From CAIWHR01 sp963708855 (GTDB lineage: Bacteria; Pseudomonadota; Gammaproteobacteria; Burkholderiales; Casimicrobiaceae): a DNA stretch of 64,000 nt. Of the stretch, positions 17,447 through 26,489 are shown piece after piece. The stretch's first letter is position 1, and each line of letters starts with the position of its first letter. The stretch is taken from positions 1 to 64,000 of the forward strand of contig CAVPUM010000023.1 in NCBI GenBank assembly GCA_963708855.1. Direction: 5' to 3'. The notes below the pieces were generated by a model. That model was not told the origin of the DNA. It worked only from the letters and a program-made list of their open reading frames with translations, and did not search any database. The position numbers were made by a program, and so were the translations under genes.

Positions 17447-18887
17447 GTGACGTCACCCTCTCACTTCATCGACAATCGCCCGGTCGCCGCGGCTACCGGC
17501 GCGACCCTGCCGATGATCGACCCGTCGGACGGCAAGCCGTTCGCGGCCATTGCGGCGGGTACGGCGCCCGACATCGATCAGGCGGTGCAGGCGGCCGAGC
17601 GCGCGCGCGACGGCGCGTGGGGACGGCTCGCGCCGGCCGAGAAGGGCCGTCTGCTGGCGCGGCTCGCGCGCGAAATTCTCGACCATGCCGACGAGCTCGC
17701 GCTGATCGAGGCGCGCGACTGCGGGAAGCCGATGAAGCAGGCGCGCGCCGACGTCGCCGCCTGCGCCCGCTATTTCGAGTTCTACGGCGGCGCGTCGGAC
17801 AAGCTGTCCGGCGACACGATTCCCTATCCTTCCGGATTCACGGTGCTGACGTGGCGCGAGCCGCACGGCGTCACCGGCCACATCATCCCCTGGAATTACC
17901 CGCTGCAGATCTTCGGCCGCTCCGTCGGTGGAGCGCTCGCCGCCGGCAACGCCTGCGTCGTGAAGCCGGCCGAGGACGCCTGCCTGTCGGTGCTGCGGGT
18001 CGCCGAGCTGGCGGCGGGCATCGGCCTGCCCGGAGGCGCGCTCAACATCGTCACGGGACTGGGGCGCGAGGCCGGCGCCGCGCTCGCCATGCATCGCGGC
18101 GTCGAGCACCTGTCGTTCACCGGATCGCCTCCGACGGGCGCCTGGGTCGCCGGTGAAGCGGCGAAGCGCCACTGCCCCGTCACGCTGGAATTGGGCGGCA
18201 AGGGACCGCAGATCGTCTTCGCCGACGCGGACCTCGACGCGGCGCTGCCGGTCATCGTCAATGCCATCGTCCAGAACGCAGGCCAGACCTGCTCCGCCGG
18301 GAGCCGGCTGCTCGTCGAGCAATCGCGCTACGAAGAGGTGCTGGCGAAGCTCGGTGCGCGCTTCGACGCGCTGAAGGTCGGTCCGGCGCAGGCCGATCTG
18401 GATTGCGGGCCGCTGATTCGCGCGAACCAGCTGGAGCGCGTGCGCGGCTTTCTCGCGGACGCGAAGCGCGACGGCAGGGCGACGGTCGGCAAGGGAACGA
18501 TCGTGGCCGACGCGCCGGCCGGCGGGTACTACGTGGAGCCGCAGCTGTTGCGCGATGTGCCGTCGTCACTCCCGCCTCGGATGCGAGGAGGTGTTCGGCC
18601 CGGTGCTCGCGGCGATGCCGTTCGCGGACGAGGCCGACGCCGTCCGGATCGCCAACGCCACGGACTTCGGACTTGTCGCGGGCGTGTGGACGGAGAACGG
18701 CGCGCGGCAGTTGCGGATGGCGCGCGCGATCAGGAGCGGCCAGGTGTTCGTCAACAACTACGGCGCCGGCGGCGGCGTCGAGCTGCCGTTCGGCGGCGTC
18801 AAGCATTCCGGATACGGCCGCGAAAAGGGTTTCGAGGCGCTCTACGGGTTCACGGTGCTGAAGACGGTCGTGCTGCAGCATGGTTGA
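17447..18887 (+). CDS. NAD(P)-dependent aldehyde dehydrogenase (one frame break)
   Basis: About 479 residues of an ALDH-superfamily enzyme oxidising an aldehyde to its acid. Visible motifs: the cofactor-site IIPWNYPLQ, SFTGSPPTG, the catalytic Glu in LELGGKGPQ, the catalytic Cys in GQTCSAGSR, and EVFGPV late in the protein. The GTG at 17447 follows GGAGGAAC. The frame shifts by one extra base near 18570, after which CEEVFGPVLAAMPF continues to the C-terminal KHSGYGREKG. It is followed after about 100 nt by an SDR gene in the same direction, giving a likely alcohol/aldehyde oxidation pair. Confidence 0.87.
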
Positions 18888-18986
18888 TGCGACCGCCGCG
18901 GCGAGCCGGCTCGCTCGACCTGCCGCCGCGGACGGTAAGCCTGCGGCCAGGACCCGAACTCTGCTGCAGCCATCCATGGACAGGCG

Positions 18987-19743
18987 ATGAGACTCCAAGA
19001 CAAGGTTGCCATCGTTACCGGTGCAGGTTCGGGCTTTGGCGAGGGCATCGCGAAGCGCTTCGCGGGCGAGGGCGCGAGAGTGGTTGTCAACGACATCGAC
19101 AGCGCGGGCGGCGAGCGCGTCGCGCAGGAAATCGGCGCGGCCGGCGGACACGCGCTCTTCTGCGCCGGCGACGTGGGCAGCGACAGCGACGTGGCCGCGC
19201 TCGTCCGCTTCACGCTGGACGCGTTCGGCGACCTCGACATCGTCGTCAACAACGCCGGCACCACGCACCGGAACCAGCCGATGCTCGAGGTGAACGAGGA
19301 GGAGTTCGACCGGATCTACCGCGTCAACGTGAAAAGCCTCTTCCTCACCGCGCGGCATGCCGTGCCGCACTTCCGCCAGAAGCGGAGCGGCGTGTTCATC
19401 ACTATCGCTTCGACGGCCGGCGTGCGGCCGCGGCCGGGGCTCACCTGGTACAACGGCAGCAAGGGCGCGGCGATCGTCACGTCGCGCTCGATGGCGGCCG
19501 AGCTCGCGCCCGACAACATCCGCGTCAACGTCATCAACCCGGTGGCCGGCGAGACCGGCATGCTCGCCGATTTCATGGGCCGCGACACGCCGGAGATGCG
19601 CGCGAAGTTCGTCGCCATCGATACCGCTGGGACGCCTGTCGCAGCCCTCCGACATCGCGACCGCCGCGGTGTTCTTCGCGTCCGACGAGGCGGCGTTCAT
19701 CACCGGCGCGTGCCTGGAAGTGGACGGCGGGCGCTGCGTGTAG
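18987..19743 (+). CDS. Short-chain dehydrogenase/reductase (one frame break)
   Basis: About 251 residues, classical SDR. The NAD(P)-binding motif is TGAGSGFGEG (residues about 12-21), NNAGTT follows, and the catalytic Tyr-Lys pair is in WYNGSKG. An acidic VNDID after strand 2 suggests NAD rather than NADP. Near 19622 an extra A shifts the frame. Without it the reading runs FVASIPLGRLSQPSDIA to the family-typical C-terminus FITGACLEVDGGRCV. It follows the aldehyde dehydrogenase gene. The substrate is unknown, probably an alcohol or a beta-hydroxy acid. Confidence 0.86.
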
Positions 19744-19799
19744 TGTTGCGTGCCCATCTGTTGCTGCGCGAGCTGATCACTCCCTTCCGGGAAGCTGGC

Positions 19800-20186
19800 C
19801 TAAAGGCCGGGCGGCCCGGGAACGGGTATCGGGTAGTAATCGAGGACGCAACGCGGTCGCGTACTGCGAAAGCGCGATGAAATTGCCGGTCGCTCGCTGC
19901 GCCATCGCAAGGATGAGGGCGGCCCGAGATCGGAGACCTGCGGCGCGCCGTAGATGCCGGACAAGAGGGAACGCACATTCGGACAGTCTGCGGCGTACTG
20001 CGTGCCAAGACCGACCCGGGCCAACTTCGGCTCGCCCGCGGTGAACCAGAAATGAACAACGAACAGGATGCTGTTCGTCGCGTAGGGGGCAGTGAGCAAT
20101 CCCCGCTCGCGGTTCCGTGCAACGGCGGGATTCTCGGCGCGCACGGCAACGCCCTTCGACGCGGCAATAACGTGCTCCGGGGACAT
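19800..20186 (-). CDS. Hypothetical protein fragment, probably frame-broken
   Basis: A 128-codon frame ending in LDYYPIPVPGPPGL. A neighbouring frame over 19860-19910 reads ATGNFIALSQYAT, which looks more protein-like than the same bases in the main frame, so the gene may contain two or more base errors. The N-terminal half (TNSILFVVHFWFTAGEPKLARVG) is hydrophobic-polar and plausible. I recognise no family. Base composition is lower in GC than the flanks. It may be a decaying accessory gene. Confidence 0.3.
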   Translation of the reverse strand: MSPEHVIAASKGVAVRAENPAVARNRERGLLTAPYATNSILFVVHFWFTAGEPKLARVGLGTQYAADCPNVRSLLSGIYGAPQVSDLGPPSSLRWRSERPAISSRFRSTRPRCVLDYYPIPVPGPPGL

Positions 20187-20382
20187 GCCTCATTTCGCGT
20201 ATTGCCAGTCCGCATGAGCGGACATTGGTGCTATCACCATGCAAAGGCAAAGGCTCATGCGTGAGAGCATCGCGATCTCCAGGACGACATTGTCGAGTTT
20301 CGACGAAGTTGAATGCGTTGGATCAACGCCAGAGCGGCGCTCGCAATCGCGACACGCACGACCTATACGGTCACCGGACGGG

Positions 20383-20556
20383 CTATTCTCCGCCGCCAGA
20401 CGTGCGTCGGCAATCGGCCAACTTCGGACGTAGCGCCTTCCTCTCCATTGCGGGCGCGATTCCCGGTACCCCGTTGGCAGCGACGATGAGCGTGTGCAGC
20501 TCGAAGTCAGTTAGACCGGCGAGCGCATTTTGCATCGCCGCGAGGTCGATTGCCAT
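20383..20556 (-). CDS. Small conserved-looking hypothetical protein
   Basis: A 57-residue frame beginning MAIDLAAMQNALAGLTDFEL. The first 40 residues form an amphipathic helical pattern (LAGLTDxELHxLIxAANGVP) like small uncharacterised proteins of Proteobacteria. The end (CRRTSGGGE) looks less natural and may be out of frame. It is isolated between the AGE-family gene and the fragment at 19.8 kb. The function is unknown. Confidence 0.4.
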   Translation of the reverse strand: MAIDLAAMQNALAGLTDFELHTLIVAANGVPGIAPAMERKALRPKLADCRRTSGGGE

Positions 20557-20603
20557 AGACAGATTATGGCGCGACCAAGCTTTTCGGCGCCTCGGGGTCA
20601 TTC

Positions 20604-21866
20604 TCAGCGGTTTGCTTTCGCACGTGCCGCAAGGGCCAGTGCTTCGCGATGCATCGCCGTCATGTGGTAGGCATCGGGCTGCTCGTCCGGGCACGACTGT
20701 CGCGCACAGGCGCTCTTCGTCGTAATGAACCAGCCGCCATTCTTCGCGTCGATTAGTTCGTCCTGTACAAACGTCAGTGTTTGCACGTAACGGCGCCTCA
20801 TTTCCGATTTCCCGTAGAGCGCCGCATAGCGCATTAAGGTGCGCAGGCATTCGCTTTGCTGCCAATAGCCCTTTTCGCGAACGACTTTTCCGTCGGCATA
20901 AGCTACGTTGAAGCATCCCCCGGCCTGCTCGTCGTATCCGGTCTTGATGGCGTAGTCGAGCAATCGCTGCGCAACCCCCGTGTACAGCGCAGGCAGACCG
21001 CGTTCCTCAGAGGAATTCAACAGATAGGCCCACTCGAATTGGTGCCCGAGATCGATGTTTCCGCTCTCGTGCTCCGGCAACGGCACCCAATTGGCATCGT
21101 ACCACTCCGGGATGTACGCGCCACCGTCTGCCAATCCGCGTAGTAGCCGGTAGACAACAAAGTCCCCGATGCCGCGCGCACCGGCCAGCGCTTCGGGGTC
21201 GCCCGTCGCGTCGTAAAGTGCCAAGAGCGCCTCGAACAGGTGCATGAGGGGATTCTGCGTCCGAAATCCGGACGCCCTGTCGCCAGAGAAATCGCGCGGC
21301 GCCTCGGACAGGAAACCACCCACTGGATCACGCAGATTCGCCCGCACTGCGCGCCACGTCGCAAGGGCGGCGCTACCATAGCGCTCGTCCTTGGTGACGC
21401 GATAGGCGTGGGCAAGCGCAAATATTGCAAACGCATGTCCGTAGGTATGCTTCGAATTTTTCACTACGCGCCCCTCGGCGTCGACGATGCGGAAGAGTCC
21501 GCCGTGGACAGGATCTGGAAAGTACCGAAGCAGGAAATCGGCGCCATGGCGCGCAGCATCCAGGTAGCGCGAGTCGCCGGTCACCTCATAGCCACTCAGC
21601 AACACGTAGATCAGCCGCGATTGCGCAACCAGGTCAGTCGCCTTTTGTTCACGCGGCTGCCACGCCCTTGTGACGCTCGCAAGCAAAAACCCAGTTTCCG
21701 ACGGCGCCACGGCGAGCCAATGTGCCAAGTGCCCATCGACCAGCGCCCGTTCGTGCCACTTTGCATCGGGTTGAAATGGACGCGATCCGAGAAAATCGCA
21801 GCCGGTGATTCCTGCGGTGAGTACAATGACGGCGGCAAGGGCCTGCCATCGTCGGGTTGTCGGCAT
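20604..21866 (-). CDS. AGE-family (N-acylglucosamine 2-epimerase-like) lipoprotein
   Basis: A 420-residue protein. A signal peptide (residues 1-23) ends in the lipobox ITGC, so it is probably anchored to the membrane on the periplasmic side. The rest is an alpha/alpha-barrel of the AGE superfamily: TYGHAFAIFALAHAY, NPLMHLFEALLALYDATGD, NIDLGHQFEWAYLL and GGWF. The positions of HAF, HLFEA, GHQFEW and AYHMT mimic the catalytic His residues of AGE-type isomerases and cellobiose 2-epimerases. A lipid-anchored AGE enzyme is unusual because most are cytoplasmic. Its lower GC content relative to the neighbouring operons hints at acquisition. It is probably a sugar epimerase or isomerase; the substrate is unknown. 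Confidence 0.75.
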   Translation of the reverse strand: MPTTRRWQALAAVIVLTAGITGCDFLGSRPFQPDAKWHERALVDGHLAHWLAVAPSETGFLLASVTRAWQPREQKATDLVAQSRLIYVLLSGYEVTGDSRYLDAARHGADFLLRYFPDPVHGGLFRIVDAEGRVVKNSKHTYGHAFAIFALAHAYRVTKDERYGSAALATWRAVRANLRDPVGGFLSEAPRDFSGDRASGFRTQNPLMHLFEALLALYDATGDPEALAGARGIGDFVVYRLLRGLADGGAYIPEWYDANWVPLPEHESGNIDLGHQFEWAYLLNSSEERGLPALYTGVAQRLLDYAIKTGYDEQAGGCFNVAYADGKVVREKGYWQQSECLRTLMRYAALYGKSEMRRRYVQTLTFVQDELIDAKNGGWFITTKSACARQSCPDEQPDAYHMTAMHREALALAARAKANR

Positions 21867-22203
21867 GATTGGAATGCGGTACTGAAACGCAAGACGAAGC
21901 CCGATGGTACGCCTCACATCACTCGCAATGCTGCGCATTTGCCATACCGTCACTTGCGTCAATGACGACGGCTCCTGCTTGACGTATGCTTCTGAGAGGC
22001 CCGAACGGCAGGTACGAATCGACTCCAGCCTGTCGACGGACCTGATCACGTATTCGGCAGTGGAGCGGCGATGAGTCACGACAGCCCGACCGATGGCGTC
22101 AGATGAGGTTCGAGTTGCCTCGTTTGAGCGAGCCTCGCCTCCTCGATCCATCGATGCTCGGAATTGCACGGCGTGGTATCGGATCGCGGGACCGGCGCCG
22201 ATG
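21867..22203. other. Intergenic stretch, no gene supported
   Basis: These 337 bases separate the AGE-family lipoprotein start from the CoA-transferase stop. Composition is mixed (AT-richer near 21950, GC-rich after 22170). An open frame continues upstream of the lipoprotein ATG but has no coding character and would bury the signal peptide. The promoter of the lipoprotein gene should lie here; no convincing -35/-10 pair was found. Confidence 0.5.
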
Positions 22204-23397
22204 TCAGATCACGCCGCGTCGCCGGAAATCGGCGATCGCGGCCGCGTCGTAGCCCAGGTCCCGCAGCACCTCGTCGGTGTGCTCGCCCAGCGCGGGTCCG
22301 CCGCCGTCGAAGTCGCCGGGCGTGACCGATAGCTTGGGCACGACGCCGGGCACCTTCAGCGTCGCGCCGTCGGAGAGCCGGATCTGCCGGATCATCTCCC
22401 GCGCCGCGTAATGCGGGTCGGCGGCGATGTCGGCGATGGAGTAGATCTTCGACGCCGGCACCTCCGCCGTTTCCAGCGCGGCGAGGACCTCGGCCGGTGC
22501 GTGCCGCGTTGTCCAAGCCTCGATCTCGCCGTCGAGCCACGCCTGCCTCGCGGCGCGGCCGTCGTTGTGCGCGAGCGTCGGGTCGTCCGCGAGATCCTCG
22601 CGACCCATCGCCCTGCACAGGCGCTTGAAGATCGAGTCGGCGTTGGCGCCGATCAGGACGAAGCTGCCGTCGCTGCACCGATACGCGGAGGAGGGCGCGA
22701 TGCCGGGCAGGATCGAGCCGGTGCGCTCGCGGATGGCGCCGAAGGCGTCGAACTCGGGCAGCAGCGATTCCATCACCGAGAACACCGATTCGTAGAGGGC
22801 CACGTCCACGACCTGCCCGCGGCCGGTCCTGCGCCGGGACTCGAGCGCCATCATGGCGCCGATGACGCCGTACAGCGCGGACAGCGTGTCGCCGATCGAG
22901 ATGCCGGTGCGCGACGGCGGCCGGTCGGGCGTGCCGGTGACGTGGCGCAGTCCGCCCATCGCTTCGCCGATCACGCCGAAGCCCGGCCGATTGCGGTACG
23001 GCCCGGTCTGGCCGTACCCCGATATGCGCACCATGACGAGCCCGGGGTTCGCCGCCGCGAGCGTTTCGTAGCCCAGACCCCAGTCCTCCATCGTGCCGGG
23101 CCGGAAATTCTCGACGACGATGTCGGCGGCGAGCGCGAGCTTGCCGGCGATCGCCTGGCCTTCGGGCTTTCGGAGGTCGAGCGCGACGGACTTCTTGCCG
23201 CGCGACTGCACGTGCCACCACACCGAGGTGCCGTCCCTGACGTAGCGCCATTTGCGCAGGGGATCGCCCTGGCCGGGCGGCTCGATCTTGATCACCTCGG
23301 CGCCGAACTCGGCGAGGATCTTGGCGCAGAACGGGCCGGCGATCAGCGCGCCGAGCTCCAGCACCTTGAGTCCGGCCAGGGGACGCGTTGCGCTCAT
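22204..23397 (-). CDS. CaiB/BaiF (class III) CoA transferase
   Basis: A 397-residue cytoplasmic family III CoA transferase that moves CoA between organic acids. The N-terminal GLKVLELGALIAGPFCAKIL, GAEVIKIEPPGQGDPLRKW and NFRPGTMEDWGLGYETL are diagnostic. The catalytic Asp lies in the GISIGDTLSALYGVIGAM region. The ATG at 23397 follows the TRAP large-subunit stop by about 37 nt. It is therefore the last gene of a dctP-dctQ-dctM-transferase operon, arguing that the imported acid (for example a C4-C6 dicarboxylate) is activated by CoA exchange after uptake. Confidence 0.9.
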   Translation of the reverse strand: MSATRPLAGLKVLELGALIAGPFCAKILAEFGAEVIKIEPPGQGDPLRKWRYVRDGTSVWWHVQSRGKKSVALDLRKPEGQAIAGKLALAADIVVENFRPGTMEDWGLGYETLAAANPGLVMVRISGYGQTGPYRNRPGFGVIGEAMGGLRHVTGTPDRPPSRTGISIGDTLSALYGVIGAMMALESRRRTGRGQVVDVALYESVFSVMESLLPEFDAFGAIRERTGSILPGIAPSSAYRCSDGSFVLIGANADSIFKRLCRAMGREDLADDPTLAHNDGRAARQAWLDGEIEAWTTRHAPAEVLAALETAEVPASKIYSIADIAADPHYAAREMIRQIRLSDGATLKVPGVVPKLSVTPGDFDGGGPALGEHTDEVLRDLGYDAAAIADFRRRGVI

Positions 23398-23434
23398 CGC
23401 TGCGCTGCTCCTTCGTGACGAGACGCCGGGCCGG

Positions 23435-24713
23435 TCACTTCGCGTAGACGAGGTCGCGCAGGCCGATCGAAATCACGGGCACGTAGGTGATCACCATCAG
23501 ACAGGCGAGCACGACCAGGATGAAGGGCACCAGCCGCGTGACGATACGGTCGACCGAGATGCGGGCGACGGTGCAGGCGGCGAACAGGTTGACGCCGAAC
23601 GGCGGCGTGATCATGCCGAGCGCGAGATTCACCACCATCACGATGCCGAAGTGCACCGGATCGATCCCGAAATGCAGCGCGACGGGTGCCAGGATCGGCG
23701 CCAGCACGATGATCGACGCCGAGGTCTCGATGAACATGCCGATGACGAACAGCGCGGCGTTGACCCCCAGCAGGAACAGCATGGGCGATTGCAGCCATTC
23801 GACCAGGAAGGCGCCGATCGCATCCGGCACGCCGGCGCGCGTGATGAGGTAGCTGAAAAGGCCCGGCGTTGGCGATGATGAACATGATCACCGCCGACGA
23901 AATCACGCTCTTGCGCAGCACGCGCGGCAGGTCGGCGATCTTCGTCTCGCGGTACACGCCGACGCCGACGATCAGCGCGTAGAACACGGCGACCACCGAC
24001 GCCTCGGTGGGCGTGAATATGCCGCCATAGATGCCGCCGAGGATGACCACCGGCATCAGCAGCGCGAGCGCGGCGTGCCGCGTCGCGGCGAGGACCGGCA
24101 TCTTGCCCTCGCGGTCGCCCTTGCCGTAGCCCTTGATCCGGGCGTAGACGACGACGAACACCATCAGCGCGCCGCCGATCAGCAGGCCCGGCCCGAAGCC
24201 CGAAATGAAGAGCTCGCCGATCGAGACCTCGGCCGCCACGCCGTAGAGGATCATCGGGATCGACGGCGGGATGATGACGCCGAGCTCGGCGGAGGTCGCC
24301 TGCAGCGCCGCGGCGAAATTCGTCGGATAGCCGTGCTTGATCAGCGCCGGGATCAGGATCGCGCCGATCGCGAACGTCGTCGCGACGCTGGAGCCCGACA
24401 CCGCGGCGAAGATCATGCAGGTCAGCACGCAGGTCGCGGCGAGGCCGCCCTGGAGGCCGCCGACGATCGACTTGGCGAACTCGACCAGCCGCTGCGAGAT
24501 GCCGCCGGATTCCATCAGGTTGCCGGCGAGGATGAAGAACGGGATCGCCGCCAGCGGAAACTTGTTGATGGCGCCGAACATCTCCTTGACGATCGCGAGC
24601 AGGTTGAGGTTCGCCTGCCAGGCGCCGACGAGGCTCGCGAGACCGATCGACACGGCCACCGAGATGCTGAGCGCGAAGCACAGCACCATCGTCAGGAACA
24701 TTGTCGACGGCAT
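23435..24713 (-). CDS. dctM: TRAP transporter large permease DctM (one frame break)
   Basis: About 425 residues, 12-13 transmembrane segments, the Na+-coupled large subunit of a TRAP transporter. Signature stretches are AIPFFILAGNLMESGGI, AAVSGSSVATTFAIGAI, IIPPSIPMILYGV, GGIFTPTEASVVAVFYAL and, at the end, GMITPPFGVNLF. Near 23860 a T run reads TTTT where TTT restores the frame (AGPFSYLITRAGVPDAIG), so one extra T is likely. It lies downstream of the dctQ and dctP genes and upstream of the CoA transferase gene. Confidence 0.88.
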
Positions 24714-24753
24714 CGGAGTTTCCGCAGAACGGGCAGCGCGGACCGTGGACCGG

Positions 24754-25248
24754 CTACTGCGCGGTTTCGAGCTCGTGCCGGCGCGGGTCGACCAGGCAGC
24801 CGACGATGCCCAGGACGCAGAAGATCCCGCCGATCGGCAGCGCGAGATACGCCCAGGTCATCGAGAGCGACTCGAGCCCGCTGATCGTCTGGAAGCGCGC
24901 GCGGTACGCGTAGTCGAAGCCGTAGCGGATGATCACGGCGACCAGGACCAGCGCGGCGATGGCGATGACCCAGTCGAGCGCGCGCCGCATCCGCGGCCCG
25001 CCCTTGCGATAGGCGAGGTCCACGCAGACCATCGCGCCCTGCCGGAAGGCGGAGGGCACGCCCATGAACACCATCCAGATCAGCGTGAAGCGGATCAGCA
25101 CCTCCGACCATTCGGCCGGCTGCTGGAAGACGAAGCGCGCGAGGATCTGGTAGGCGCCGAGGCAGGCGGCGGCGACCAGCATCGCGCACGCGAACGCGAG
25201 CGAGAACGCGGTCGTGCGGCGCTCGATCGCGAGAAACGCGTTTCGCAA
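24754..25248 (-). CDS. dctQ: TRAP transporter small permease DctQ
   Basis: A 164-residue membrane protein with four hydrophobic helices. The ARFVFQQPAEWSEVLIRFTLIWMVFMG block is typical of DctQ (an aromatic-Pro-x-W-S/T-E-E pattern before helix 2). The likely start is a TTG at 25248 with GGAG 7 nt upstream. It lies between the binding protein (dctP, upstream) and the large permease (dctM, downstream), the standard order of TRAP operons. Confidence 0.87.
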   Translation of the reverse strand: MRNAFLAIERRTTAFSLAFACAMLVAAACLGAYQILARFVFQQPAEWSEVLIRFTLIWMVFMGVPSAFRQGAMVCVDLAYRKGGPRMRRALDWVIAIAALVLVAVIIRYGFDYAYRARFQTISGLESLSMTWAYLALPIGGIFCVLGIVGCLVDPRRHELETAQ

Positions 25249-25291
25249 GGGGCTGCTCCGACAGTAAGCCCGGCCGCGGCCGGGCGCCGCT

Positions 25292-26278
25292 TTACTTGTA
25301 GTTCTTGATCTTGTCGATGTTGTCCTGGCCGAACTTCTTGCCGAACTCGACGAAGGTCGGGGCCAGCGTCGCCTGGAACTTGGCCTTGTCGACGTTCTCG
25401 ACGATGGTCATTCCCTTCGACCGCAGATCCGCCACGGCCCGGCGCTCGTCCTCGTCGATCCGCGCCCGGTTGGCCTTGACCGCCTCCTTCGCCGCCGCCA
25501 TGAAAGCGGCCTTGTCCGCGGCCGAGAGCTTGTCCCACTGCGCCTTGCTCATCAGGATCAGCGCCGGCGAATAGACGTGGCCGGTGAGCGTCATGTACTT
25601 CTGCACCTGCTCGAACTTGGCCGCCGAGATCACCGACAGCGGGTTCTCCTGGCCGTCCACGGTGCCCTGCTGCAGCGCGGTGAACACTTCGGTGAACGCC
25701 ATCGGCGTCGGAATGATGCCGAACTGCTTGTAGGCCTGGATGTGGACCGGGTTCTCCATGGTCCGCATCTTGAGGCCCTTGAGGTCGTCCGGGGCATTCA
25801 CCTGCCGCTTGCTGTTGGTCATGTGCCGGAAGCCGTTCTCGCCCCAGGCGAGCGCCTGGATGCCCTTCGCCGGGAACTTGCCGAGCATGTCCTGGCCGAT
25901 CGGGCCGTCGAGCACCGAGCGCGCGTGCGCGTAGTCGCGCATCAGGAACGGGATGTCGAGGATCGAGACCTCGGGCACGAAATTCGGCACCGGACCGGTG
26001 GAGGTCATCGTGAGGTCGAGCGTGCCGACCTGCAGCGCCTCGATCGATTCGCGCTCCGCGCCGAGCGCGCCGGAATAGAAGTTCTGCACCTTGTAGCGGC
26101 CGCCGGTGCGCGCCTCGACCTCGCGCGCGAACGCGTCGACGGCGACGCCGTAGTGCGAGTTCTGGCTGATCGAGATGTTCATCTTCAGCGTGGTCTGCGC
26201 GGCGGCGGGTGCGGCGGGCAGCGCCAGCGCGGCGGCGCAGGCCAGGGTGAGCGTGCAAAGGAGGCGGGATATCCGCAT
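25292..26278 (-). CDS. dctP: TRAP transporter solute-binding protein DctP
   Basis: A 328-residue periplasmic binding protein. The signal peptide (MRISRLLCTLTLACAAALAL to APAAAQ) precedes a DctP domain: YGVAVDAFAREVEARTGGRY, ESIEALQVGTLDLTMTSTGP, DLKGLKMRTMENPVHI, MAFTEVFTALQQGTVDGQENP and YMTLTGHVYSP. The conserved Arg in KMRTMENP normally salt-bridges the substrate carboxylate, so an organic acid ligand is expected. It is the first gene of the dctP-dctQ-dctM-CoA transferase operon. Confidence 0.92.
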   Translation of the reverse strand: MRISRLLCTLTLACAAALALPAAPAAAQTTLKMNISISQNSHYGVAVDAFAREVEARTGGRYKVQNFYSGALGAERESIEALQVGTLDLTMTSTGPVPNFVPEVSILDIPFLMRDYAHARSVLDGPIGQDMLGKFPAKGIQALAWGENGFRHMTNSKRQVNAPDDLKGLKMRTMENPVHIQAYKQFGIIPTPMAFTEVFTALQQGTVDGQENPLSVISAAKFEQVQKYMTLTGHVYSPALILMSKAQWDKLSAADKAAFMAAAKEAVKANRARIDEDERRAVADLRSKGMTIVENVDKAKFQATLAPTFVEFGKKFGQDNIDKIKNYK

Positions 26279-26340
26279 GGGGGTCTCCGGTTTCGGTTGG
26301 GGCGGCGCTCGGCTTCTCGCCAAAGGCGCCCGGAGCGCGG

Positions 26341-26369
26341 ATTCTAAGGAACCTGTGGCACTCTGTATA
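26341..26369 (-). promoter_or_regulatory. Possible promoter of the dctPQM-CoA transferase operon
   Basis: On the minus strand TATACA (26369-26364), a 17-base spacer and TAGAAT (26346-26341) fit sigma70 boxes with four and five matches to consensus. The predicted start site is about 55 nt before the dctP ATG. It lies in the 211-nt gap shared with the divergent glycolate oxidase operon. Prediction only. Confidence 0.4.
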
Positions 26370-26489
26370 GCCGTGGCTCGAGATGCGGCTATTTCGCAGG
26401 CTGCCGGGGCTCGCCGCGCACGGTCGGGCGGCCGATATGGAATAATCGGTGCCGCGCCGGCTCCGCGGCTGCCGAACGCCACCCAACCC

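Noticed and set aside
18600..19757. Open frame of about 499 codons antisense to the aldehyde dehydrogenase and SDR genes
   Set aside because: It has no domain signature and overlaps two genes with complete active-site motifs.
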